Origin: Nocardia sp. BMG111209
Lineage (GTDB): Bacteria > Actinomycetota > Actinomycetes > Mycobacteriales > Mycobacteriaceae
Assembly (NCBI RefSeq): GCF_000381925.1
Contig: NZ_KB907309.1
Location: 992,001 to 1,056,000 of the forward strand
Length of the DNA stretch: 64,000 nt
Direction: 5' to 3'
Shown: in pieces, positions 17,701 through 25,961 of the stretch
Numbering within the stretch: position 1 is the first letter of the stretch
Layout of the letters: each line of letters starts with the position of its first letter
The notes under the pieces: model-generated
Database searches by the model: none
The model's input: only the letters and a program-made list of their open reading frames with translations
What the model was told of the DNA's origin: nothing
Position numbers and translations under genes: made by a program

Positions 17701-17797
17701 CGAAGGGGAGTAGCCCGCAATCGCACGGTCGACATACTGGTCCCATCCGGGATCCGGCCCTGCGAACCGGATCGGATTCCGGTGGGCGAGACCTTCG
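17701..17797 (+). promoter_or_regulatory. yybP-ykoY manganese riboswitch
   Basis: Shows the two conserved strands of this riboswitch class: GGGGAGTAG (17705-17713) and GCGAGACCTTCGG (17787-17799). The P1 helix forms between CGAAGG (17701-17706) and CCTTCG (17792-17797). The stretch between them, with its own pairing, would be the variable arms. The aptamer lies 95 nt before a UPF0016/TMEM165 gene, a family of manganese/calcium transporters that this riboswitch class often controls. Mn2+ binding should turn expression on. The 320-bp gap between 17573 and 17892 holds this element and its promoter. Confidence 0.88.
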
Positions 17798-17892
17798 GCC
17801 GATGACCGATACCGAATTCCGTTCGGATGCGTCGCCGGCCGAGGGCATCCGTCTTTCGGCCGGTGGGGCGGCCGGGCGGTGGGGAGCCCTAC

Positions 17893-18717
17893 ATGATCGC
17901 CACCATTTTGCTGAGTTTCGGCATGCTGTTCCTCGCCGAACTCGGCGACAAATCCCAGCTGATGGCGCTGACGTTCACGTTGCGCTATCGGTGGTGGGTG
18001 GTGTTGATCGGGATCAGCGTCGCCAGCGTCGTGGTCAATCTGCTCGGCGCCGGCGTCGGGCATGTGCTCGGTACCGCGCTGCCCACCCGGGTCATCGCCC
18101 TGTGCACCGGTCTGGTGCTGCTCGCGGTCGGTGCGTGGACGCTGTACGACAACCGTCCCGGCCACGAATCCGGCGACGAGGAGATTCCCGCGGAGCGGCC
18201 CGGCCGCGGCCTCGTGGTGGTGTTCTCCGCATTCCTGATCGCGGAACTCGGCGACCGCACCATGTTCGCCACCCTCGCGCTCGCCTCCGGCCACAACTGG
18301 GTGGCGGTGTGGATCGGCGCGGTGCTCGGCATGGTCGCCGCGGGCGGGCTGGCCATCGCGATCGGCGCGACCGTCGGCCGGCATCTGCCCGAGCGGCTGA
18401 TCGCCATCGGATCCGGATTGCTGTTCGGCTACCTCGGTTTCGACACCCTGCTCACCGCGCTGGTATCGGACCTGAACCGGCCCACCGGACTGGCGCTGGC
18501 GCTGGTCGTCCCGGTCCTCGCCGGAGGTGCGCTGTGGCTGGCGGACCGGCGGTCGTCAGGGCGCGTCGATACCGAAGAGCTCACCGCCGCGATGGACGAG
18601 TTCGAGGATGGGTTCGCGCAGTCCGCGCAGTCCGTCCAGGTCGCCGGCTGCGATGCGCGCGGTGACCATCGCGCTGATCGCGGCCACCAGGGTGGTGCAG
18701 GCGAAACGCTGCGCTGA
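17893..18717 (+). CDS. TMEM165/GDT1 (UPF0016) family Mn2+ transporter
   Basis: Six-helix membrane protein expected to export manganese. The two hallmark motifs, Glu-x-Gly-Asp-(Lys/Arg)-(Ser/Thr), are at residues 16-21 (ELGDKS) and 118-123 (ELGDRT), one in each three-helix half. ATG 17893 has GGGGAG 6 nt upstream and follows the Mn riboswitch, which fits homeostatic export. The 274-residue reading is odd at its end: the last helix stops near residue 217, and residues 222-274 are encoded by DNA antisense to the C-terminal 54 codons of the TetR gene. That tail has low-complexity, shadow-like composition, so the stop may have been lost or the ancestral end was near residue 220. Confidence 0.92.
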   Translation: MIATILLSFGMLFLAELGDKSQLMALTFTLRYRWWVVLIGISVASVVVNLLGAGVGHVLGTALPTRVIALCTGLVLLAVGAWTLYDNRPGHESGDEEIPAERPGRGLVVVFSAFLIAELGDRTMFATLALASGHNWVAVWIGAVLGMVAAGGLAIAIGATVGRHLPERLIAIGSGLLFGYLGFDTLLTALVSDLNRPTGLALALVVPVLAGGALWLADRRSSGRVDTEELTAAMDEFEDGFAQSAQSVQVAGCDARGDHRADRGHQGGAGETLR

Positions 18718-19197
18718 GGTGTTCGCGCCGAGCAGCTCCACGATGACGTCGACGAAACCCTCCTGCAGTTCGACCCGGCGGGCGATCGCCTTCGAGCCGA
18801 CCGCGTACACCTCGACCAGATACAGCCGCGCATAGGTGGGTTCGTCGGCCAGCGCGTCGAGATACGCCCGCAGCAGCCGGTCCAGGCGCTGTTCCGGATC
18901 GGCCGCCGCGGTGCGGGATCGGGCGGCGCCGGTCCGGTCCAGCATCATCTCCACCGCCCGCTGGTAACCCGCCTCGAAACAGTCCTCCCGGGAACGGAAC
19001 TGCTCGTAGAAGGTCTCCCGCGACACCCCGGCCCGTTTGATGATGGTCGCGACGGAGGTGCCCACGTAGCCGTTCTCGGCCATGGCGGCGGCCATCGCGC
19101 CGAGGATCCGCTCCCGTTGCGAGGCGATCACCGTCTCCCGGGACAGACCGTGGCGACCACGGGGTAGTTGACGGGTGATACCGGCCGAGGGGGGCAT
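18556..19197 (-). CDS. TetR/AcrR family transcriptional regulator
   Basis: A 213-residue repressor-type protein. The N-terminal helix-turn-helix reads TSVATIIKRAGVSRETFYEQF, followed by the typical RSREDCFEAGY linker, and a helical ligand-binding domain fills the rest. Two starts exist: ATG 19212 lacks a ribosome binding site, while ATG 19197 has GGAG 9 nt upstream, so the latter is used. It lies 75 bp downstream of an SDR gene on the same strand and may regulate that gene and the nearby divergent SDR. Its 3' end overlaps the convergent UPF0016 gene by 162 bp. The ligand is unknown. Confidence 0.88.
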   Translation of the reverse strand: MPPSAGITRQLPRGRHGLSRETVIASQRERILGAMAAAMAENGYVGTSVATIIKRAGVSRETFYEQFRSREDCFEAGYQRAVEMMLDRTGAARSRTAAADPEQRLDRLLRAYLDALADEPTYARLYLVEVYAVGSKAIARRVELQEGFVDVIVELLGANTSAQRFACTTLVAAISAMVTARIAAGDLDGLRGLREPILELVHRGGELFGIDAP

Positions 19198-19272
19198 GAC
19201 GAGCAACTCCATTTCGGTTCACGACGGGCCGTGGATCCCGGCACTGCCCGTCGACGGGAACGTTGCGGACAA

Positions 19273-20184
19273 CTAGGCGGGCCGATCCGTGCGGCGGGAG
19301 CGGGCCGGCTGGTCGGTGGTGAATCCGGCCGGCTCGGTTCGCGCGATCGCGACCGCATCGCCCACACCACGACGTAGCGCCAGGTCTATTACCCATTGAC
19401 CGAGCGGTCGAAACGGCAGGATCACGCCGACCCACCATGGTGATACCACCCGCCGTGAGCGGCGGGCCAGTGCGCGCTCCAATGAGTCGATCGCGGGTCC
19501 CAAAGGCGCCACCCCGGAGACGGTGGTCCGGCCCAGGATGGCGTGCGCCGCCGCGGTGCCGAAGCCGCGCTCGGTCATATCGGTGTCGAGTTCCGCGAAG
19601 TACGCCGTGCCGACCCGGGCGCCGGTGTGCCGGATCTCGTTGCGCAGCGTGTTGGCCAGGGCCTCCGCCGCCGCCTTGGAGGCGCTGTAGGCGCCGGCGA
19701 GGGGCAGATGGATGGCCGCGGCCAGCGACGACATCACGAGCAGATATCCGCCGGCGTGCGCGAGATGCGGACCGGCGGCGCGCATCGTGTAGTAGACGCC
19801 GAGCACGTTCACCGCGAACGTCTCCTCCAGCACCCGCGGATCGCCGCCGACGAGCGCCAGCTGCCGCGCCACCCCCGCGTTCGCGACCACCGCGTCGAGC
19901 CCGCCGAGCTCACCGACGAGCGAATTCACCACGCGCTCCACCTGGGTCGGATCGCCGATGTCGCAATAACGCCAGGGCGCCTCGCCGCAGTCGTGCGCCA
20001 CCTCGGCCAGCAGTTCCGCCTCGATGCCCAGAACCGCCACCCGGGCGCCGTGCGCGTGCAGTTGCCGGGCCAGGGCGGCCCCGATGCCGCGGGCCGCGCC
20101 GGTGATCAGAATCCGTTGCCCGGCAACGGTTTTTCTACGCAGTGGCACGCGGCGCCGGAACGCGCGATCCACACGGGGGTGCAT
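19273..20184 (-). CDS. Short-chain dehydrogenase/reductase (SDR)
   Basis: A 303-residue NAD(P)-dependent oxidoreductase of the classical SDR type. The Rossmann motif is LITGAARGIGAAL near residue 25, the structural NAG motif is VVANAGVAR near 105, and the catalytic Ser-Tyr-Lys is in MSSLAAA...YSASKAAAEA near 155-175. The C-terminal extension (WWVGVILPFRPLGQWVIDL) has a hydrophobic segment that may anchor it to the membrane, as in several mycolata SDRs. ATG 20184 is used without a clear ribosome binding site; an internal start is possible. Substrate unknown; the TetR neighbour suggests induction by a small lipophilic ligand. Confidence 0.85.
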   Translation of the reverse strand: MHPRVDRAFRRRVPLRRKTVAGQRILITGAARGIGAALARQLHAHGARVAVLGIEAELLAEVAHDCGEAPWRYCDIGDPTQVERVVNSLVGELGGLDAVVANAGVARQLALVGGDPRVLEETFAVNVLGVYYTMRAAGPHLAHAGGYLLVMSSLAAAIHLPLAGAYSASKAAAEALANTLRNEIRHTGARVGTAYFAELDTDMTERGFGTAAAHAILGRTTVSGVAPLGPAIDSLERALARRSRRVVSPWWVGVILPFRPLGQWVIDLALRRGVGDAVAIARTEPAGFTTDQPARSRRTDRPA

Positions 20185-20331
20185 ACCGCAGACCGTACCA
20201 CCGATGAACAGAACTGTTCGCCGATGCGGATCGGCACCGCGCCGCCCACCCGTCGTGACCGCGTCCGGAATGCCGGTTAATGTGCGTTGACGGAGGGCCA
20301 GCGAGCCATCGTCAACGAGAGGATCTTTGCC

Positions 20332-21099
20332 ATGGAGATTTCGGGCTCCGCCGCAATCATCACGGGGGCCGCGTCCGGGCTGGGCGCCGCGACCGCCAAA
20401 CGCCTCGCCGACCTCGGTGCCACCGTCTTCGGGCTGGATCTGCCGCAGTCCATCGAGCGGGCCGGGGACAGCGTGCCCGGGGGTGTGACCCTGCTGCCCA
20501 CCGACGTGACCAGCGGTGACGAGGTGGCCGCGGCGATCGCGACCGTGGTCGGATCCGGTGTCCCGCCGCGCATCGTGGTGAACTGCGCGGGTGTCGGCTG
20601 GGCCGGGCGCATCCTGTCCAAGAACGGCCCGCACGATCTGGAGCTGTTCCGGACGGTCATCACCGTGAATCTGCTGGGCAGTTTCAATGTGATGCGGCTG
20701 GCCGCGGACGCGATCTCCAAGACCGACACGGTCGACGAGTACGGGCAGCGCGGCGTCGTGATCAACACGGCCTCGGTCGCCGCGTTCGAGGGGCAGATCG
20801 GCCAGATCGCGTACTCCGCCTCCAAGGGCGGCGTCGCCGGCATGACCATTCCGGCGGCGCGCGACCTGGCGCAGTTCGGCATCCGGGTGAACACCATCGC
20901 CCCGGGCATCATCGATACCCCGATGCTGGCCGGTGTCACCGAGGAGTACCGCAAGGGCCTGGAGGCGGGGGTCCCGTTCCCGTCGCGGCTGGGCCGCCCG
21001 GACGAGTACGCGCAGCTGGCGCAGTACATCGTGGAGCACGACTACCTCAACGGCGAGACCATCCGGATGGACGGCGCGCTGCGCATGGCGCCGCGCTAG
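20332..21099 (+). CDS. SDR family 3-hydroxyacyl-CoA dehydrogenase-like protein
   Basis: A 255-residue SDR resembling type-2 3-hydroxyacyl-CoA dehydrogenases (HSD17B10-like). Motifs are IITGAASGLGAAT near residue 10, VVNCAGVGWAG near 83, and the catalytic INTASVAAFEGQ...AYSASKGG segment near 140-165. The end, GETIRMDGALRMAPR, is the usual C-terminus of this subfamily. ATG 20332 has AGAGGA 8 nt upstream. A plausible role is beta-oxidation or branched-chain amino-acid degradation. It is divergent from the other SDR with 147 bp between them and is followed by a hairpin terminator. Confidence 0.87.
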   Translation: MEISGSAAIITGAASGLGAATAKRLADLGATVFGLDLPQSIERAGDSVPGGVTLLPTDVTSGDEVAAAIATVVGSGVPPRIVVNCAGVGWAGRILSKNGPHDLELFRTVITVNLLGSFNVMRLAADAISKTDTVDEYGQRGVVINTASVAAFEGQIGQIAYSASKGGVAGMTIPAARDLAQFGIRVNTIAPGIIDTPMLAGVTEEYRKGLEAGVPFPSRLGRPDEYAQLAQYIVEHDYLNGETIRMDGALRMAPR

Positions 21100-21118
21100 C
21101 GAGCGTCCACGATCCACG

Positions 21119-21146
21119 GGCCCGTCGTGCACTGTCACGGCGGGCC
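21119..21146 (+). terminator. Hairpin terminator after the SDR gene
   Basis: An 11-bp stem with one T-G wobble (5' arm GGCCCGTCGTG at 21119-21129, 3' arm at 21136-21146) and a 6-nt loop, 20 nt after the stop codon. Confidence 0.65.
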
Positions 21147-21309
21147 TGCCGCGTATCCGGGGAACGGTCGTCCGCTCGGCGCGGACCGCCTGTGCGACGT
21201 CACATCCCGGCCCGTCCGAGCGGGTGGCGGCGCTTACCATATCGGTTCGCAACCACTGCGTGCAGTGCGGTTCACGGTCTTGTCGGGGGCAGGGCCCATA
21301 CTGCTACAC

Positions 21310-23034
21310 GTGTATTCGGGCAGTGGTGACCGCGACGGTCGCGAAGACGAGGGTGGGCACGACGAGCCACGAGCGGCCGCGGCGTGCGAGCCCGCCGGAT
21401 ACACCGCTGCCGCGCCGTCCGGCGCCTATGTCGACGCCCGCGCCCTGATCGGCTGCCGCCATCGGCTGCATCTCAACTCCGCCCACCCCGAGGTCCTCAC
21501 CGGCGTCACCGAGGATGTCGGGGTGATGCAGCGGCGCGAGGCCGCCACCGCCCATCGCGAGCGGGTGCGCGATCTGCTGATCGCGGCGGAGCCCGGCCGC
21601 TGGACGGTGATCACCCCGGACCGGCCGGCCGGCGCCCGCGCGGCGGACACCATGCAGGCGTGTGCCGAAGGGGCGGAACGCATCTGGGGCGCGCTGCTGC
21701 CGCAGGAGCCGGAGACCGGGCGCCGCGGCGGGGTCGAGATCCTGCTGCGCGACGACGACCGCGGCGGCTACATCCCGATCATCGTGGTCAACCACAAGGT
21801 CACCGATCCACGCCAGCCCGATCCGGCCGAGCACCACCCGCTCACCAGCAGCCTGCTGGACTGGAAGCCGCGGCCGGACCGCACCGTTCGCGTCCGCACC
21901 CAGCCCCGCGATCAGCAGCGGCTGGTGCATCTGTACCGGATGTTGCAGCGGCACGGGCTGGCGAGCCCCGCGCTGGTGGGTGGCGCCATCGGCTTCCACG
22001 CCGATCGGGTGCTGATCCACGAACTGGGCCCGCTGCTCGACGACTACGACCGCCGTTACGCCGACCGCATCGCGGTGGTGCGCGGTGAGCTGCCGACCGT
22101 GCCGTCCAAGGTGCCGGAATGCCGGCAGTGCCCGTGGTGGACCCGCAGCGAGGGTCCGGACACTCCCAGCTGCGAGCGCTGGCTCGTCGACCATCACGAC
22201 GTGAGCCTGGTCGCCGCCGGATCGCGGGCCGAGGTCCTGCGCCGCCACGATGTGGAGACCATCGAGGATCTGGCGAACTGGACCGGCGACGCCCCGGACG
22301 ACTGGCAGTACGAGCCGTTCGAGGAGGCCGTCGTCACCGCGCGGGCCTGGATGTCCGGCGCGCCGCTGGTCCGCCGGGTCGAGCGACTATGGGTGCGCCG
22401 CGCCGATGTCGAGGTCGACGTCGATCTGGAGAGCTATCAGGAGTACGGCGCCTATCTGTGGGGCACGCTGCTCGACGGCGTCTACCGCCCGTTCGTCAGC
22501 TGGGATCCGCTGCCCACCACGGACGAGGCCCGCTCCTTCGCGGAGTTCTGGACCTGGCTGATGGATATCCGCGCCGAGGCCGTCGCCGCCGGGAAAACCT
22601 TTGCGGCCTACTGCTATTCCCGCACCGCCGAGGACAAGTGGCTGTACGAGTCGGCCCGCCGGTTCGCGGGCCTGCCCGGCATCCCCACCGAGGCGCAGGT
22701 GCGCGAATTCGTCGACGGCGCGCAGTGGGTCGACATGTTCGAGGCGGTGTCCACCCAGTTCATCTGCCCGAACGGCAAGGGACTCAAGAAGATCGCGCCG
22801 GTGGCCGGATTCGGCTGGCGGGATCCGGAGGCCGGCGGCGAGGCGTCGATGAGCTGGTACCGGCAGGCCGTCGGGTACGACGGTCCGCCGGATCTGTCAC
22901 AGCGCACCCGGCTGCTGGAATACAACGAGGACGATGTGCGCGCCACCAAGGCGCTGCGCGACTGGATGTACCCCACCGAGTCCGGCGGCCGCAGCGCCGA
23001 AGCCGAAGTCCCGGCGATGGCGGACTTCCGATAG
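21310..23034 (+). CDS. TM0106 family RecB-like putative nuclease
   Basis: About 574 residues combining a RecB/Cas4-like nuclease half and a C-terminal RNase H-fold exonuclease domain. Four cysteines are placed as in Fe-S nucleases: one in LIGCRHRLHL near the N-terminus and three in ECRQCPWW...SCERW in the middle. The C-terminal exonuclease part contains YNEDDVRATKAL, the final acidic motif of that fold. A role in DNA repair is inferred. The start is uncertain: GTG 21265, TTG 21280 and GTG 21310 are in frame without clear ribosome binding sites, and family similarity begins only at about 21418 (GAYVDARALIGC). Confidence 0.82.
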   Translation: MYSGSGDRDGREDEGGHDEPRAAAACEPAGYTAAAPSGAYVDARALIGCRHRLHLNSAHPEVLTGVTEDVGVMQRREAATAHRERVRDLLIAAEPGRWTVITPDRPAGARAADTMQACAEGAERIWGALLPQEPETGRRGGVEILLRDDDRGGYIPIIVVNHKVTDPRQPDPAEHHPLTSSLLDWKPRPDRTVRVRTQPRDQQRLVHLYRMLQRHGLASPALVGGAIGFHADRVLIHELGPLLDDYDRRYADRIAVVRGELPTVPSKVPECRQCPWWTRSEGPDTPSCERWLVDHHDVSLVAAGSRAEVLRRHDVETIEDLANWTGDAPDDWQYEPFEEAVVTARAWMSGAPLVRRVERLWVRRADVEVDVDLESYQEYGAYLWGTLLDGVYRPFVSWDPLPTTDEARSFAEFWTWLMDIRAEAVAAGKTFAAYCYSRTAEDKWLYESARRFAGLPGIPTEAQVREFVDGAQWVDMFEAVSTQFICPNGKGLKKIAPVAGFGWRDPEAGGEASMSWYRQAVGYDGPPDLSQRTRLLEYNEDDVRATKALRDWMYPTESGGRSAEAEVPAMADFR

Positions 23035-23086
23035 CGCGTCCGGGTGACCCGCCGGGCGGCCCGGCCGCTCGTCGTACTATGTCGAC

Positions 23087-25078
23087 GTGACCGATCACGT
23101 CGAACAATTGGAATTCCAGGCCGAAACCCATCAGCTGTTGGAACTGATGATCCACTCGGTCTATTCGAACAAGGACACATTCCTGCGGGAGTTGATCTCG
23201 AACGCGTCCGACGCGCTGGACAAACTCCGGCTGGAGTCGTTCCGCGACAAGGATCTCGCGGTCGACATCTCCGATCTGCACATCGACCTGGCGGTCGACA
23301 CCGAGAACCGGATCCTCACCGTCCGCGACAACGGCATCGGCATGTCGCGCGACGAGGTGATCGATCTGATCGGCACGCTGGCCAAGTCCGGCACCGCCGA
23401 GCTGCGCAGACAACTGCTGGACGGTAAGTCCGACGCCGCCGCCGAGGAGCTGATCGGGCAGTTCGGCATCGGCTTCTACTCCACCTTCATGGTCGCCGAC
23501 CAGGTCACGCTGACCACCCGCCGGGCCGGTGAGACCACCGCCACGCGCTGGGAGTCGAATGCGGGCAGCTCCGGCTACACCATCGAGACCCTGGCGGGAG
23601 ACGATGCGCGGCTCGCCGCGGTACCGCAGGGCACCTCGGTCTCGCTGCGGCTGAAGCCGGCCGATCCGGAGGACCACCTCTTCGACTACACGCAGGAGTG
23701 GAAACTCCGCGAAATCGTCAAGAAATACTCGGATTTCATCGCCTGGCCGGTCCGGATGCAGGTCGAGCGGACCATCACCGAGGGCACCGGCGAGGACGCC
23801 GAAGAGAAGACGATCATCGAGGATCAAACCCTCAACTCGCAGAAGGCGCTGTGGACCCGGCCGCGCAGCGAGGTGTCGGAGGACGAATACAAGGAGTTCT
23901 ACAAGCACGTCTCGCACGCCTGGGACGATCCGCTGGAGATCATCCCGATGAAGGCGGAGGGCACCTTCGAATATCAGGCGCTGCTGTTCCTCCCGTCGAG
24001 CGCGCCGTTCGACCTGTTCACCCGCGAGCACAAGCGCGGTGTGCAGCTGTATGTGCGCCGGGTGTTCATCATGGACAACTGCGAAGAGCTCATGCCGGAG
24101 TATCTGCGCTTCGTCAAGGGCGTGGTGGACGCGCAGGACCTGTCGCTCAACGTGTCCCGCGAGATCCTGCAGCAGGACCGGCAGATCCAGATGATCCGCA
24201 AGCGGCTGGTCCGCAAGGTGCTGTCGACGGTCAAGGATCTGCAGAACGCCGGCCGCGAGGCCGACGGCGACGAGAGGTATCGAACCTTCTGGGCGGAATT
24301 CGGCCGGGTCCTGAAGGAGGGCCTGCTGTCGGACTTCGACAATCGCGAAACCATCCTGCAGGTCTCGTCGTTCGCGTCGACGCATTCCACCGAGGAGCTC
24401 ACCACCCTCGCCGCCTATCTCGAGCGGCTGCCCGAGGGCCACGACAAGATCTACTTCATGACCGGTGAATCCCGGTCGCAGATCGAGAATTCGCCGCATC
24501 TCGAGGCGTTCAAGGCCAAGGGTCTGGAGGTGCTGATCCTCACCGATCCGGTCGACGAGATGTGGGTCGGCTCGGTGACCGAATTCGACGGCAAGCAGTT
24601 CCAGTCCATCGCCAAGGGCGAGGTCGACCTGGAGACCGAGGAGGAGAAGAAGTCCTCCGAACAGCTGCGCGAACAGCAGGAGAAGGACTTCGGCGAGGTG
24701 CTGAAGTGGTTGCAGCAGGCCCTCGGCGAGAGCGTCAAGGAGGTCCGGCTGTCGTCGCGCCTGACCACCTCGCCCGCGTGCGTGGTCGGTGACGTCTTCG
24801 ATTTCACCCCGCAGCTGGAACGCATGTACCGGGCCTCGGGCCAGGAACTGCCGCAGACCAAGCGGATCCTGGAGTTGAACCCGGCGCACCCGCTGGTCAC
24901 CGGCCTGCGCGACGCCTACGGCAAGAACCGGGCCGAGGCCGACGCCGGTACCGACGCCGACCTCACCGCGACCGCCGAATTGTTGTACGGCACCGCGATT
25001 CTCGCCGAGGGCGGCGAGCTGAAGGATCCGGCGGCGTTCGCGAAGATCCTGACCGAACGGCTGACCAAGACCGTGTGA
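23087..25078 (+). CDS. htpG: Molecular chaperone HtpG (Hsp90 family)
   Basis: ATP-dependent cytosolic chaperone of 663 residues. The N-terminal GHKL ATPase is clear: Asn in ELISNASDALDKL, VRDNGIGMS (Asp-x-Gly-x-Gly), GTLAKSGT and GQFGIGFYS. The middle domain has the catalytic-loop Arg in LNVSREILQQ, and the C-terminal dimerisation part lacks the MEEVD tail, as in all bacterial forms. GTG 23087 gives VTDHVEQLEFQAE, the standard start. A 13-bp hairpin follows 7 nt after the stop, so it is probably monocistronic. Confidence 0.97.
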   Translation: MTDHVEQLEFQAETHQLLELMIHSVYSNKDTFLRELISNASDALDKLRLESFRDKDLAVDISDLHIDLAVDTENRILTVRDNGIGMSRDEVIDLIGTLAKSGTAELRRQLLDGKSDAAAEELIGQFGIGFYSTFMVADQVTLTTRRAGETTATRWESNAGSSGYTIETLAGDDARLAAVPQGTSVSLRLKPADPEDHLFDYTQEWKLREIVKKYSDFIAWPVRMQVERTITEGTGEDAEEKTIIEDQTLNSQKALWTRPRSEVSEDEYKEFYKHVSHAWDDPLEIIPMKAEGTFEYQALLFLPSSAPFDLFTREHKRGVQLYVRRVFIMDNCEELMPEYLRFVKGVVDAQDLSLNVSREILQQDRQIQMIRKRLVRKVLSTVKDLQNAGREADGDERYRTFWAEFGRVLKEGLLSDFDNRETILQVSSFASTHSTEELTTLAAYLERLPEGHDKIYFMTGESRSQIENSPHLEAFKAKGLEVLILTDPVDEMWVGSVTEFDGKQFQSIAKGEVDLETEEEKKSSEQLREQQEKDFGEVLKWLQQALGESVKEVRLSSRLTTSPACVVGDVFDFTPQLERMYRASGQELPQTKRILELNPAHPLVTGLRDAYGKNRAEADAGTDADLTATAELLYGTAILAEGGELKDPAAFAKILTERLTKTV

Positions 25079-25085
25079 GCGAACG

Positions 25086-25117
25086 GGTCCGCGCCACCCC
25101 CGGCGGTGGCGCGGACC
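25086..25117 (+). terminator. Hairpin terminator after htpG
   Basis: A perfect 13-bp stem (5' arm GGTCCGCGCCACC at 25086-25098, 3' arm at 25105-25117) with a 6-nt C-rich loop, directly after the htpG stop. Confidence 0.8.
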
Positions 25118-25238
25118 GTCCCTCGTGGACCGTCACCGGGACCGGTTAGGGTTGTCCCAAACCGTGTGGCTCGTGGGCAGGCGCATCGGCTGACGACCAC
25201 CCCGCCCACGGCGAACCAGCATGACGGAGGGCCTACCC

Positions 25239-25928
25239 ATGGGGTTGTTCACCAAGCGCTCGCGGCGCGCGAACCGCAAAGCCGAGGCGAAAGCCCTCAA
25301 GCACAAGGCCGGCTTGGAGGCCAAGCTCGGCGCCCGCAACTCGCGCCGGCGCGACCGCGCCGAACTGCGCACCCAGCGCGATGTAGCCAAGCAGCAGGTG
25401 GCGACGCTGAAGGCGCAGGAGAAGGCGGCACTGAAGGCCGCCGCGAAGGCCGAGCGGGATCTGTTCAGCATCGGTCAGGTCCGTAAATACCTGGGGGTGG
25501 CCCGGATTCTGGTGCCGGTGCTGGCCCCCCTGGCCTATCGCGCGGCCACCTTCGTGCGCGGACAGCTCGACACCCGGCGCGCCCAGCAGTTGGGTATCGG
25601 TGTCGACCAGCTCGCCGAATACTCCGGCCCGGGGGCGAGGCTGCAGGTGCGCATCGCCAACGCCGGGCAGACCCTGGCCGAGCTGGAGCAGAAGGCCGAG
25701 CAGAAGCGGCCCGAGACCGCCGGCCGCGCCCGGGGCAAGAACGGCAACCGCGACGACGAGACGGCCCGATTCGCCGCTGCCACCCGCGACCGCCTCGACA
25801 GCCTGACCGCCGCCATCCGTACCGCCGACCGGATGCCGCCGACCCGCCGCCACGCCGTCTACGAGTCGATCTCGAACGAGCTGGCCGAGGTCGAGGGCGA
25901 TCTGCTGACCCGCCTCGGCGTGCACTGA
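25239..25928 (+). CDS. DUF6474 family protein
   Basis: A 229-residue protein of a family found in mycolata with no known activity. The first 80 residues are very Lys/Arg/Ala-rich and predicted helical or coiled coil (KRSRRANRKAEAKALKHKAG onward). They are followed by a short hydrophobic segment (YLGVARILVPVLAPLAYRAA, about 87-106) that may touch the membrane, and an acidic C-terminal helix. ATG 25239 is chosen over the in-frame ATG 25221 because GGAGGG lies 7 nt upstream of it. It precedes the copper module on the same strand, but a link is not shown. Confidence 0.72.
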   Translation: MGLFTKRSRRANRKAEAKALKHKAGLEAKLGARNSRRRDRAELRTQRDVAKQQVATLKAQEKAALKAAAKAERDLFSIGQVRKYLGVARILVPVLAPLAYRAATFVRGQLDTRRAQQLGIGVDQLAEYSGPGARLQVRIANAGQTLAELEQKAEQKRPETAGRARGKNGNRDDETARFAAATRDRLDSLTAAIRTADRMPPTRRHAVYESISNELAEVEGDLLTRLGVH

Positions 25929-25961
25929 TCCCGCCGAGCACCCCGCCCGAGACGTAATCCG

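Noticed and set aside
23044..23427. Alternative plus-strand frame at the htpG start
   Set aside because: Out-of-frame shadow; the HtpG frame has the full GHKL motif set.
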